Below are positions 1 through 8,488 of a stretch of 64,000 nucleotides of DNA, one piece after another. Made by a program: the position numbers and the translations under genes. The stretch is from Dokdonia donghaensis DSW-1 (GTDB taxonomy: Bacteria > Bacteroidota > Bacteroidia > Flavobacteriales > Flavobacteriaceae): positions 1,114,001 through 1,178,000 of the forward strand of contig NZ_CP015125.1 of assembly GCF_001653755.1 (NCBI RefSeq), given 5' to 3'. Below the pieces are notes generated by a model. That model saw only the letters and a program-made list of their open reading frames with translations. It was not told the origin of the DNA and made no database searches. Position 1 is the first letter of the stretch, and every line of letters starts with the position of its first letter.

Positions 1-1217
1 GGGAAGGTGTGGGCTCCACACTCGTTACCCATAAGTAGTGAGTCACATTGCGAGAAGTTACGCGCATTTGTAGCTCCAGAGTTAATCTTTACAAGACCTC
101 TATAGGAGTTTTGAGATTTACCGGCAGAGATACCTTTTGAGATAATCGTACTTTTAGTATTCTTACCTAAGTGTATCATCTTTGTACCCGTATCTGCTTG
201 CTGGTGATTATTAGTCACAGCGATAGAGTAAAATTCTCCTATTGAGTTATCACCTTTTAAGATACAAGAAGGATACTTCCACGTTACGGCAGATCCTGTC
301 TCTACTTGTGTCCAAGAGATTTTTGCATTTTTCTCACAAAGACCACGCTTTGTTACAAAGTTGTAAACACCTCCTTTACCCTCTGCATTACCAGGGTACC
401 AGTTTTGCACAGTACTATACTTAATCTCTGCATCATCTAGAGCGATAAGCTCTACCACTGCGGCGTGTAGTTGGTTTTCATCACGGCTAGGTGCTGTACA
501 ACCTTCTAGGTAACTTACATAACTACCTTCATCTGCCACGAGTAATGTTCTTTCAAACTGTCCAGTACCTCCTTGATTTATACGAAAGTAAGTAGAGAGC
601 TCCATAGGACAACGCACCCCTTTAGGAATGTAACAGAAAGATCCGTCAGAAAACACAGCACTGTTAAGAGCTGCATAATAGTTGTCTTTTACAGGAACAA
701 TGGTGCCTAGGTGCTTACGCACTAGTTCTGGATGTTCCTTTATTGCCTCAGAGATACTCATAAAGATGATCCCTTTTTCGGCTAGTGTTTTCTTAAATGT
801 AGTTGCTACAGATACAGAGTCTACTACAATATCCATCGCGACATTGTTCATTCTCTTTTGCTCATCTAAAGAGATACCTAGTTTTTTGTACATCGCCAGT
901 AAATCTGGATCTACATCATCTAGAGTTTTATTTGGATCTACAGATTTTGGTGCAGAGTAATATGCGATAGATTGAAAATCTGGCTTTTCATAATTTACAT
1001 TTGCCCAGTCTGGTTCCTCCATAGACTGCCACACTTTGTAAGCTTCAAGCCTCCAGTCTGTCATCCATTGTGGTTCTTCCTTTTTCTTAGAAATTGCACG
1101 AATGATGTCTTCATTTAATCCTACAGGAAATGTCTCAGTCTCGATGTCTGTAAAAAAACCATACTCATATTCTTTGGTTTTTAACTCTTCCCTTAAATCG
1201 TCTTCAGTATATGCCAT
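1..1217 (-). CDS. sufB: Fe-S cluster assembly scaffold SufB (3' end outside window)
   Basis: SufB is the scaffold subunit of the SufBCD complex, which assembles Fe-S clusters in the cytoplasm. I translated the minus strand from the ATG at 1217-1215: an open frame of 405 codons runs off the left edge. It contains typical SufB stretches, for example YIPKGVRCPMELSTYFR near the middle, LEGCTAPSRDENQLHAAVVEL, and ISKGISAGKSQNSYRGLV near the cut end. SufB is usually about 480 residues, so roughly 75 C-terminal residues lie outside. It follows an IscA-type gene on the same strand by 55 bp, as in suf operons, and sufC/sufD would be expected next. The intergenic gap holds one copy of the window-wide palindrome, about 21 bp before the start codon. 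The identification is firm from sequence; cluster chemistry is family knowledge. Confidence 0.95.
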   Translation of the reverse strand, partial: MAYTEDDLREELKTKEYEYGFFTDIETETFPVGLNEDIIRAISKKKEEPQWMTDWRLEAYKVWQSMEEPDWANVNYEKPDFQSIAYYSAPKSVDPNKTLDDVDPDLLAMYKKLGISLDEQKRMNNVAMDIVVDSVSVATTFKKTLAEKGIIFMSISEAIKEHPELVRKHLGTIVPVKDNYYAALNSAVFSDGSFCYIPKGVRCPMELSTYFRINQGGTGQFERTLLVADEGSYVSYLEGCTAPSRDENQLHAAVVELIALDDAEIKYSTVQNWYPGNAEGKGGVYNFVTKRGLCEKNAKISWTQVETGSAVTWKYPSCILKGDNSIGEFYSIAVTNNHQQADTGTKMIHLGKNTKSTIISKGISAGKSQNSYRGLVKINSGATNARNFSQCDSLLMGNECGAHTF

Positions 1218-1240
1218 TGTATCTTTTTCTAGCTAGGGTA

Positions 1241-1256
1241 CGCTTTCGCGAAAGCG
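1241..1256. repeat. Palindrome copy 1 (intergenic, iscA-sufB)
   Basis: Exact CGCTTTCGCGAAAGCG, extended to a 22-bp perfect palindrome at 1238-1259 by GTA and TAC. It lies between two co-oriented genes, just before the sufB start. Confidence 0.97.
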
Positions 1257-1272
1257 TACTAACATTTTTTAT

Positions 1273-1602
1273 TTATAGTGAAAAACTTTCTCCGCAACCA
1301 CAAGTACGTTGTGCGTTGGGATTGTTAAACACAAAACCTTTACCATTAAGTCCTCCGCTATACTCTAGCGTAGTACCTATGAGGTAGAGAAAACTTTTTT
1401 TGTCTACGATTAGTTTTACATCGTTGTCTTCAAAAACTTTATCATCTTCTTTATGAGCTTTGTCAAAATGAAGGTCATATGACAAGCCACTGCAACCACC
1501 ACTTTTTACACCTACGCGCACATAGTCTGTGGTTACATCAAAACCGTCCTCCTGCATAAGGCTGGCGATCTTAATTTTTGCTGCTGAATCTACTTTAATC
1601 AT
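1273..1602 (-). CDS. HesB/IscA/SufA-type iron-sulfur carrier
   Basis: A 109-residue A-type carrier that accepts Fe-S clusters from a scaffold and passes them to apoproteins. The three conserved Cys are present: Cys37 in SGGCSGLSYD, and Cys101 and Cys103 in the C-terminal TCGCGESF. Length is standard for the family. It is first in an operon with sufB, which favours a SufA/ErpA-like role, but the exact paralogue cannot be decided from sequence alone. A good Bacteroidota promoter (TTG 1651-1649, TATATTTG 1629-1622) stands just upstream, giving a leader of about 15 nt. Confidence 0.93.
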   Translation of the reverse strand: MIKVDSAAKIKIASLMQEDGFDVTTDYVRVGVKSGGCSGLSYDLHFDKAHKEDDKVFEDNDVKLIVDKKSFLYLIGTTLEYSGGLNGKGFVFNNPNAQRTCGCGESFSL

Positions 1603-1621
1603 AATGGGTACAAATAGTTTG

Positions 1622-1651
1622 CAAATATACGGCTTAAGTCGCGTTTTTCAA
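1622..1651 (-). promoter_or_regulatory. Promoter of the iscA-sufB operon
   Basis: On the minus strand, TTG at 1651-1649, a 19-bp spacer, then TATATTTG at 1629-1622. This matches the Bacteroidota consensus TTG-N17-23-TAnnTTTG. The start codon of the IscA-type gene is 20 nt downstream. Confidence 0.75.
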
Positions 1652-1741
1652 GACATCCTAACATATAACTAACAGATGGCGAGATAGGTGTTTTCTATAG
1701 TTGTGGTGTATATGGTATTTTATGCGTTGTACATAGGTCAT

Positions 1742-4123
1742 TTATAGGGTTTTTATAAAGCCTAGGTTATCTATAATGATTACTCCTTCTGGGGTTTTGT
1801 CAAACCGAAATACTAGATGATTTATAGAGGAGATGTCAAAGTCTGGGTTCCTTTCTTGAATTTCTGCAAATGGAAACATAAAGGTTTGAAAAATGTTTTC
1901 TGAGTCGCTATCATCTGTGATAAACTGTGACTTCCATATGCGTACTTCTATTTCGCGTTGCAATGCAGAAAAATCACTAAGACAAAAGGTGACTTTTTGA
2001 CCATCGCTGTTTGAAATGATGATACTAAAATCTATAGGTGCGTCTGGTATGTCGTCCTCAAGGTTTTTATCATCTGTTTCATCTTCATTTTTTATTTCTT
2101 TTTCGAGCTCGTTTTCTGTAGCATCTTCAGTTGCAGACTCAAGGTCGTCTTCATCTTCATTATCCTTCCATTTTCCGCTAGATTTAGGGTTTGTATTTTC
2201 TGTAGACTCAGCGAGGGTAAAAGTGAGTGCCATTGTGCTATCTAATGGCTCTGGCTTAAAAGTATACTCATAGGTTGCCACTAGTGAGTCTGGTATGGGA
2301 TCACCTTCCTCTATATCTTTATAGTGCCAGCCTACATAAGCCGCTCGAGAACCTTTTTCTCCCCATTTAAGACTAATTTCTTGCTCTCGCCATACAGTGA
2401 CATTTGCACTCTTAATTGTAGTGCTGTCTTTTGTGCCTGTGGTTACATTAAAATCTTCGTCATATGTTGCTAGCGGAGTAAAAAAGCTATCTTCATATTG
2501 ACTTAAATAGATTGTTTCTGGAAGCCAGTCTGCGCCTGTTCGAGCATCTAAGAATAGCGGTTTATAGCTCATATTATCTGTAAGTGTTGTTTCTAAAAAA
2601 GCACTTATGTAAACGCGGGCAATCTCGCGTTGCTCCTCTCCAGATAGAAGCTGCTTGTTATTAAGAAAATAGGTGCTGGCATCTGAGGTGTCATTTTCTC
2701 CCCAGCTGGTGTTAAACTGGCCGTGATTTGCTCCTTGTACATACACTGCAGATTTAAAATGTGATGTGCTGTCTGAGAAGGTGATTCGCTCATATTGTTT
2801 TGATCCAGCAAAGGAAGTCACATCACCATCTTGAGAACCGTGTATGGTAAGGTAGCTCACATCTTTTAGTTCATTAGACGCATTGCCGGGTTTATACTGC
2901 CCATCTACCGGTGCAATAGCAACTATAGATTTGATATTAAAATTATAGTCTAAGGGTATGGACGCATCATCAGCGTAGTAGGGTAGGGTATTCATAAAAG
3001 CGGCGTGACCCACAGCTTCTCCACCCCTAGAGTGTCCCATAAGAGCAATACTAGTCGTGTCTATTTTTTGATAAAAAGGATGATCCTCAGTTTTGTTCCA
3101 CTCGTGCCATACACGTAGGTGTTCTAATAGCATCCATCCTCTGGCATCGTTTTCCTCATCAAGTCCGCCCGTAATATCTGCCCAAGAGCCATTAAGAAAG
3201 TTTTGATCTACAGATACAGTAATAATACCTCTAGAAGCGAGTAGCTCCCCAAGATACTCATAACCTACATCTGAGAAGTCTGACATTAAGTGATTACCGT
3301 GTACAATGAGCGCGAGTGGGAATGGCCCTTCTCCTTCTGGATACCATACATATCCATTAAGCGGTAACTCTTTATCATCAAAACCCCAAAAGTGCTCCCT
3401 ATACCAGCCACTCATACCTTCCCAATTATCTAAGAAAGGAACACCATTTACGGCTTTTGTAGTTAGTGTGACATCTTTGCCGAATTCTGGTCTATGTTTG
3501 TCTTTGCCACTACCGTATGTTATTTTTTTTACCGCATAATCTCCTCGTGCTGCAGGTGACGGAGCTTCTATTTTTTGTACTGCACTTTTATGCAGTGCAG
3601 CAGCATTAAGTACTGGTTTTATGTCAAAACCGCGTGGGAGTAATCCATTAATAGCACTTAGCAAACCTATGATGCCAACTAGCAGACACAGAAGTGCAAT
3701 TCCTTTTTTAACCTTAGATAAGGATGAAAATACATTTGTGGTAAATAATGCAATAACTCCACCTATTAAGGAGATAATACAGAAAGCAAAAAATACATAT
3801 ATGCCTTCAAAGGCGAGTGCTACAAATAATAGAGGGATTGCAATGAGCAGTGCTAGCTTTAATATTTTAGGCATACGGTTGTATTTCTTTAAAATCCATA
3901 AAAAGAAATATGCGCTAAGCACTATGATTATTGCAAAGACCGCAAAGAAGAGTAAAAACCAAGGGTCTTTTGATTTTGTAACAGAAGCGATAGCTGCTAT
4001 AGTAAATAAAATGGCACTTACTATGAGCAAGGCAATCGCTGCCCCTCGCGTGCTTGTTTTGCCCGGAGTTACTTTTGCGAGAGTCTTATAAAACCATTTT
4101 TTTAACTGCTTGATTTTTTTCAT
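1742..4123 (-). CDS. Membrane-anchored alpha/beta hydrolase with acidic linker
   Basis: A 793-residue protein. Residues about 27-170 form five or so hydrophobic membrane segments. From about 250 an alpha/beta hydrolase fold follows: oxyanion-type IVHGNH at 273-278 and nucleophile elbow GHSRGGEA with Ser365; a late GANHGQF supplies a candidate catalytic His. The layout resembles PAF-acetylhydrolase/dienelactone-hydrolase-like esterases, but the substrate is unknown. At about 645-695 sits a run very rich in Asp, Glu and Asn, before a final beta-rich domain that ends in VIIIDNLGFIKTL and may bind a ligand. The membrane part suggests inner-membrane anchoring with the hydrolase on one face; which face is not clear. 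It is a separate unit from the TonB receptor gene, which is divergent. Confidence 0.8.
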   Translation of the reverse strand: MKKIKQLKKWFYKTLAKVTPGKTSTRGAAIALLIVSAILFTIAAIASVTKSKDPWFLLFFAVFAIIIVLSAYFFLWILKKYNRMPKILKLALLIAIPLLFVALAFEGIYVFFAFCIISLIGGVIALFTTNVFSSLSKVKKGIALLCLLVGIIGLLSAINGLLPRGFDIKPVLNAAALHKSAVQKIEAPSPAARGDYAVKKITYGSGKDKHRPEFGKDVTLTTKAVNGVPFLDNWEGMSGWYREHFWGFDDKELPLNGYVWYPEGEGPFPLALIVHGNHLMSDFSDVGYEYLGELLASRGIITVSVDQNFLNGSWADITGGLDEENDARGWMLLEHLRVWHEWNKTEDHPFYQKIDTTSIALMGHSRGGEAVGHAAFMNTLPYYADDASIPLDYNFNIKSIVAIAPVDGQYKPGNASNELKDVSYLTIHGSQDGDVTSFAGSKQYERITFSDSTSHFKSAVYVQGANHGQFNTSWGENDTSDASTYFLNNKQLLSGEEQREIARVYISAFLETTLTDNMSYKPLFLDARTGADWLPETIYLSQYEDSFFTPLATYDEDFNVTTGTKDSTTIKSANVTVWREQEISLKWGEKGSRAAYVGWHYKDIEEGDPIPDSLVATYEYTFKPEPLDSTMALTFTLAESTENTNPKSSGKWKDNEDEDDLESATEDATENELEKEIKNEDETDDKNLEDDIPDAPIDFSIIISNSDGQKVTFCLSDFSALQREIEVRIWKSQFITDDSDSENIFQTFMFPFAEIQERNPDFDISSINHLVFRFDKTPEGVIIIDNLGFIKTL

Positions 4124-4208
4124 CTTAATTGTATGATTGGCATAAGTAAAGGTAGCTTTATTTTGATGTTCTTCTGGTAGGCAGTACTTTTCGGTAAAAA
4201 TTACTCCA

Positions 4209-6248
4209 TTGAGAAAGACATTCCGTTTAACGCTTATCAGTTTGTTAGCTTTTACAGCAATTTGTTACAGTCAGACAGCATCGATACCCGCACAAACTAT
4301 TGATACTGTAGTTATACAATCTACAAGAATACAGAGTACGCTAGATAGAGTGCCTGCTGCTGTTTCTGTAATTAAAACAACACCACAAGATGCAACACGA
4401 CAACAATTATCACTACAAGAATATGTACAGGGAGTCCCTGGAGTTTTTACTCAGAATGTAACAAACTTTGCCCAAGATTTGAGAGTCTCTATACGCGGTT
4501 TTGGGGCTCGATCTAGTTTTGGGATACGAGGCATAAAACTTATTGTAGACGGTATACCAGAAACTACACCAGATGGTCAAGGGCAATTAGATAACCTCAC
4601 TTTAGGAATTATAGATCGTATAGAAGTTATAAAAGGGCCTAGCTCGAGTCTTTACGGAAATGCCTCTGGAGGAGTTATTGATATAAAAACAAGGTCTTAT
4701 GATTCAGAAAATCTAGGTACTGAGATAAAGGTGGGCGCTGGTGCTTTCGGTTTTCAAAATTATCAAGCCACAGCAGCTATAGGAGACTCACTAGCGAGTT
4801 ATATCTTTCACGGAAATTATATGCAGTCTGATGGATACAGAGATCAAAGTAGTTTTGAGCAAATTAATACTAATTTTAAAGGAAGATTTGCACTTGGAGA
4901 CAGCCTTTATCTAACCACCATACTTAATTACACAGATGCACCGCAGGCAGATGACCCTGGAGGGTTAACACTAGAAGAGGTAAATACAAATAGAAGACAA
5001 GCCCGCGATCGCAACCAGCTTTTTAAAACAGGAGAAGCTATCTCACAGCTTAAAGTGGGAGCGAGTTTAGAGTGGTTAATAAATAAAAAGAGCAGCTTCA
5101 CCACCTATGGGTTTTATAGCAATAGGCTTTTTGATGGGCTACTTCCTTTTGAAAATGGTGGTATAGTAGACCTCAATCGTAATTATATGGGTCAAGGAGC
5201 AGCCTATAGATATACTAAGGGTCATAACACCTTACAAGTAGGGTATGATTTTGCTTTTCAAAATGACAGGCGCCGCAGGTTTCAAAACCTTGAAGGCGAG
5301 CAAGGAGATCTTTCCCTTAGTCAAAAGGAGAAGTTTACAAACCTTGGTGTTTACCTCACAGATCACTTCAATATTAATAAATGGCTTTTTACCGCGGGAG
5401 CTAGATTTGATTACAATAAACTTTCGGCAGATGATGATTTTCTTAGTGATGGAGATGATTCTGGGAGTGTGACTTTAAATTCTTTTAATCCAAGTGTGGG
5501 TGTGAGTTACGCTTTCGCGAAAGCGTTTATACCCTTTATAAATGTGTCAACCAGTTTTGAAACTCCCTCATTATCTGAGGTGTCTACGAGTCCAGATGGT
5601 CTTTCAGGCTTTAATGAAAGTTTAGCTCCTCAAAAAGCAACAAGCATTGAGGTGGGGGTTAAGGGCGCTTTACGTAACAAGCTGCGTTATCAGATAACCA
5701 CTTTTAGTATAAACACACGTGACGACCTTGTCCCTTTTGAACTAGAAGCTTTTCCAGATCGCGAGTTTTATAGAAATGCAGGTAAAACTAACAGGCTAGG
5801 TGTTGAGGTAGAGGGGCAGTATGCCTTCTCAAAAAACCTGCAAGCCACAGCATCATATACCTACTCAGATTTTACTTATGATGAGTTTACTGTGGGAGAT
5901 ACAGATTATGCGGGTAATGCCTTGCCTGGTATTGCAAAGCATATGTCTACTTTGGGATTATTATATGATACAGAGGCAGGTTTTAGTGCACGGGTGAGTG
6001 CAAACTTTATAGGGTCACAGTTTGCACAAGATAGTAATGAGACAGCGATAGACGGCTACAAGCTGGTAAACGTACAGCTTAGTTATCAGACACTGTTTAG
6101 AAAAATACAAATCAAGCCGTATCTTGGGATCAATAATGCACTCGATCAACAGTACACAGATAATGTGCGTATCAATGCTTTTGGCAACAGATTTTATGAG
6201 CCAGCACCTGGATTTACAATGTATGGAGGGGTGATCTTAAATTTTTAA
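4209..6248 (+). CDS. TonB-dependent outer-membrane receptor (FecA/ferrichrome type)
   Basis: A 679-residue receptor for energised uptake across the outer membrane. The signal peptide is MRKTFRLTLISLLAFTAICYS. A TonB-box-like DTVVIQSTR follows at about 33-41, then a plug domain (VSIRGFGARSSFGIRGIKL, DRIEVIKGPSSSLYG) and a beta-barrel ending in the expected terminal Phe. There is no carboxypeptidase-like N-terminal extension, so it is not SusC-type. The best start is TTG at 4209, as no ATG gives a signal peptide. One copy of the palindrome lies in the barrel and is read as AFAKA. The next gene, a TauE/SafE permease, starts 3 bp after the stop, so they are likely co-transcribed. Siderophore or iron-citrate uptake is a family-based guess. 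Confidence 0.9.
   Translation: MRKTFRLTLISLLAFTAICYSQTASIPAQTIDTVVIQSTRIQSTLDRVPAAVSVIKTTPQDATRQQLSLQEYVQGVPGVFTQNVTNFAQDLRVSIRGFGARSSFGIRGIKLIVDGIPETTPDGQGQLDNLTLGIIDRIEVIKGPSSSLYGNASGGVIDIKTRSYDSENLGTEIKVGAGAFGFQNYQATAAIGDSLASYIFHGNYMQSDGYRDQSSFEQINTNFKGRFALGDSLYLTTILNYTDAPQADDPGGLTLEEVNTNRRQARDRNQLFKTGEAISQLKVGASLEWLINKKSSFTTYGFYSNRLFDGLLPFENGGIVDLNRNYMGQGAAYRYTKGHNTLQVGYDFAFQNDRRRRFQNLEGEQGDLSLSQKEKFTNLGVYLTDHFNINKWLFTAGARFDYNKLSADDDFLSDGDDSGSVTLNSFNPSVGVSYAFAKAFIPFINVSTSFETPSLSEVSTSPDGLSGFNESLAPQKATSIEVGVKGALRNKLRYQITTFSINTRDDLVPFELEAFPDREFYRNAGKTNRLGVEVEGQYAFSKNLQATASYTYSDFTYDEFTVGDTDYAGNALPGIAKHMSTLGLLYDTEAGFSARVSANFIGSQFAQDSNETAIDGYKLVNVQLSYQTLFRKIQIKPYLGINNALDQQYTDNVRINAFGNRFYEPAPGFTMYGGVILNF
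5510..5525. repeat. Palindrome copy 2 (inside TonB receptor gene)
   Basis: Exact 16-mer preceded by TA. In frame it encodes Ala-Phe-Ala-Lys-Ala within YAFAKAF of the barrel. Confidence 0.97.
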
Positions 6249-6251
6249 AAA

Positions 6252-7010
6252 GTGACAGAATTACAAACATATGCTATCGCCATTATAGGAGCCTTAATAG
6301 CTGGTGGGATTAACACCCTTGCAGGTAACGGTAGCGCCATAACACTCACCATACTAACCGAGGTGCTAGGCTTACCTCCTAATGTAGCAAACGGCACAAA
6401 CAGAATAGGCATTTTTACACAGTGTGCAGCAACCTCGTGGGTTTTTCACAAAAACGGGAGGCTTAACATCGCTCGTCATAAAAAGTACATCATTCCCATT
6501 TTTATAGGCGCGGTTGCGGGAGGGTTGCTTGCTATAAATGTAAGTAATGAGCAGTTTAGAGCTGTGTTTAAATTTATGATGCTCTTTATGCTTGTTGCTG
6601 TACTCGTAAGACCTAAACGCTGGTTACGAGAGACAGACCTTGAGTTTAGACCTAAGTGGTATATCTACATTCCGTTATTATTTGCACTAGGCTTTTATGG
6701 AGGGTTTATACAGATGGGGATGGGAGTCTTCTTTCTTATTATTATGGTGCTGGGTATGCGTATGAATATCATAGAAAGTAATGCGCTTAAAGGGTTTGTC
6801 ATAGGTCTCTATACGTTACTAGTGATAGGCCTCTTTCATTATCAAGGTCTTATTGACTGGAAACTAGGGTTTATTATGGCTGTGGGACAAACCATAGGAG
6901 GTTTTCTCACCGCTCGCTTTGCCACAAAGTATAAGGGAGCAGATAAGGTGGCTTACTATGTTTTAATAATAGTGCTCATAGCAGCTATTGCAAAATTATT
7001 TTTATTTTAA
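6252..7010 (+). CDS. TauE/SafE-family membrane permease
   Basis: A 252-residue integral membrane protein of the TauE/SafE (former DUF81) family, whose members export sulfite or sulfoacetate or move other anions. The N-terminal signature GALIAGGINTLAGNGSAITL and the half-way repeat FYGGFIQMGMGVFFL are the duplicated glycine-rich motifs of the family; about eight hydrophobic segments are visible. It starts with GTG at 6252, 3 bp after the TonB receptor stop, which suggests translational coupling. The substrate cannot be told from sequence. The pairing with a TonB receptor hints that the two handle one imported compound or its by-product (inference). Confidence 0.85.
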   Translation: MTELQTYAIAIIGALIAGGINTLAGNGSAITLTILTEVLGLPPNVANGTNRIGIFTQCAATSWVFHKNGRLNIARHKKYIIPIFIGAVAGGLLAINVSNEQFRAVFKFMMLFMLVAVLVRPKRWLRETDLEFRPKWYIYIPLLFALGFYGGFIQMGMGVFFLIIMVLGMRMNIIESNALKGFVIGLYTLLVIGLFHYQGLIDWKLGFIMAVGQTIGGFLTARFATKYKGADKVAYYVLIIVLIAAIAKLFLF

Positions 7011-7015
7011 GTGTC

Positions 7016-7031
7016 CGCTTTCGCGAAAGCG
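7016..7031. repeat. Palindrome copy 3 (intergenic)
   Basis: Exact 16-mer, 5 bp after the permease stop codon and 37 bp before the ThuA gene start. Flanks are not TA, so only the core is conserved. Confidence 0.97.
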
Positions 7032-7068
7032 TGATACCCACTCACATTATCAAAAAAAAACTATTTAT

Positions 7069-8136
7069 ATGAAAAATCTCTATCTAGCAGCACTCACTTT
7101 TATGTCCATTATAGTAATAGGATGTGGAGAGCAAGGTCAAACAGAAAAGCAAGAAGAGATGCAGCCCAAAAAGTTGCGTGCACTCGTAATAGATGGTCAG
7201 AATAATCACGGAGTATGGCCTAAAACTTCGGTGATGATGAAATCTTACTTTGAAGAAACAGGCCTATTTATAGTAGACCTTCATCGTGCAAAATACTTGT
7301 ATCAAGGGCCACACCACGGCACTGTAGATGGTATTAATCACGATAGTATAACAAAGCTGGTAGATCTATATAGATGGGAAGATTATAGAGTACATACCTC
7401 TACAGACACCATTACGCCAGACGCTAGTTTTAATCCACAATTTAATAAGTATGATGTGGTTATTTCAAATTTTGGGATGGACTCAAGCGAGTGGACAGAT
7501 GAGGTAAAATCTAATTTTGAGCAGTATATGGCAAGCGGTGGAGGACTGGTAGTTGTACACGCGGCAAATAATTCCTTTGGAGACTGGGAGGCATATAACA
7601 AGATGATAGGTGTAGGTGGCTGGGGTCATCGTGACCTTACCAAAGGAAAACAGATCTATTATAATGAAAATGATGAGCAAGTTATTGCTCCTGTAAACGG
7701 TGAGGAATCTTCTCACGGTCCAGAGGTTGAGTTTTTAATTACGACCAGAGCACCAGAGCATCCTATTATGAAAGATCTACCTGCGGAGTGGTTACATACT
7801 AAAGACGAGTTATATGACCGCTTGCGTGGTCCGGCCGAGAATGTAACGGTGCTAGCTACTGCATACTCAGATGTAGAAGGTAATGCGCAACCGTGGGCAC
7901 CAGAAAATAAGGGGTCTGGGCGTTCAGAGCCGTTACTTATGACTATAAACTATAAGGAGGGTCGCGTGTTTCATACAGCGCTAGGACATATGGATTACTC
8001 TATGGAGGGTGTTGGGTTTATTACAACACTACAAAGAGGAGCAGAGTGGGCAGCTACAGGGAAGGTAACCCAAGAGGCGCCAAAAGATTTTCCAACAAAA
8101 AAGAGCGCAAAAATGCGCTCTTATAATTCTTTATAA
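7069..8136 (+). CDS. ThuA-domain lipoprotein
   Basis: A 355-residue lipoprotein with a ThuA-like (trehalose-utilisation, glutamine-amidotransferase-like) domain. The ATG at 7069 gives MKNLYLAALT...VIGC with lipobox Cys19; the reading frame is open further upstream, but that extension would be coded by the palindrome and lacks a signal peptide. Motifs are RALVIDGQNNHGVW, GGGLVVVHAANNSFGDW, FHTALGHMDYSM. ThuA-domain proteins are common in Bacteroidota glycan loci but their chemistry is poorly known. The last codons (KSAKMRSYNSL) overlap a hairpin that acts as terminator for the convergent small gene. Confidence 0.88.
   Translation: MKNLYLAALTFMSIIVIGCGEQGQTEKQEEMQPKKLRALVIDGQNNHGVWPKTSVMMKSYFEETGLFIVDLHRAKYLYQGPHHGTVDGINHDSITKLVDLYRWEDYRVHTSTDTITPDASFNPQFNKYDVVISNFGMDSSEWTDEVKSNFEQYMASGGGLVVVHAANNSFGDWEAYNKMIGVGGWGHRDLTKGKQIYYNENDEQVIAPVNGEESSHGPEVEFLITTRAPEHPIMKDLPAEWLHTKDELYDRLRGPAENVTVLATAYSDVEGNAQPWAPENKGSGRSEPLLMTINYKEGRVFHTALGHMDYSMEGVGFITTLQRGAEWAATGKVTQEAPKDFPTKKSAKMRSYNSL
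8101..8122 (-). terminator. Intrinsic terminator embedded in the ThuA gene end
   Basis: Stem AAGAGCGCA / TGCGCTCTT (9 bp) with an AAAA loop. On the minus strand it is followed by TTTTGTTGG, a proper U-tract, so it ends the small gene at 8145-8366. On the plus strand no U-run follows, and the stem lies inside the final codons of the ThuA gene. Confidence 0.75.
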
Positions 8137-8144
8137 AAATGTAA

Positions 8145-8366
8145 TTAAGCAGCAAGTCTACCCTTAATACGTTTCTCTATTTTTTTCTTTTTTACCGTAA
8201 GACGTTTCATAACCTCCATAAGGTGGCTATCTTTTGTTTTTTTGTAAATCTCGTTTATGGCAAGAATGAGTTTCTTTCCTTCTCTAGAAGCGGCAACCCT
8301 GTCGCTTGTAGACATATGACTCATTGTTCTATTTTCATAAACTTCAGCTTGTTGTAAGAGGTCCAT
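8145..8366 (-). CDS. Small basic helical protein, function unknown
   Basis: A 73-residue protein, not recognised. It has a short N-terminal part (MDLLQQAEVYENRTM), the segment TSDRVAASREGKK, and a very basic C-terminal half with KRLTVKKKKIEKRIKGRLAA. It is predicted to be mostly helical and has no signal peptide. Support for it being real: ATG start, an AT-rich upstream region, and a well-formed intrinsic terminator immediately downstream that overlaps the neighbouring ThuA gene. It could bind nucleic acid, given its charge, but this is only inference. Confidence 0.7.
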   Translation of the reverse strand: MDLLQQAEVYENRTMSHMSTSDRVAASREGKKLILAINEIYKKTKDSHLMEVMKRLTVKKKKIEKRIKGRLAA

Positions 8367-8488
8367 AACTAATTTGTTTAATTTTTGGTTAAATTAATTA
8401 AACATTGTTTATTTAGCTAGAAATTAATGGCATTTATGATTATTTTATGATTTAAAAGCCTTATATGCAAGTCAAACCAAAAGCATTG

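Noticed and set aside
242..960. Two plus-strand open frames opposite sufB (60 and 92 codons)
   Set aside because: They lie entirely on the reverse strand of a clear sufB gene and resemble no protein.
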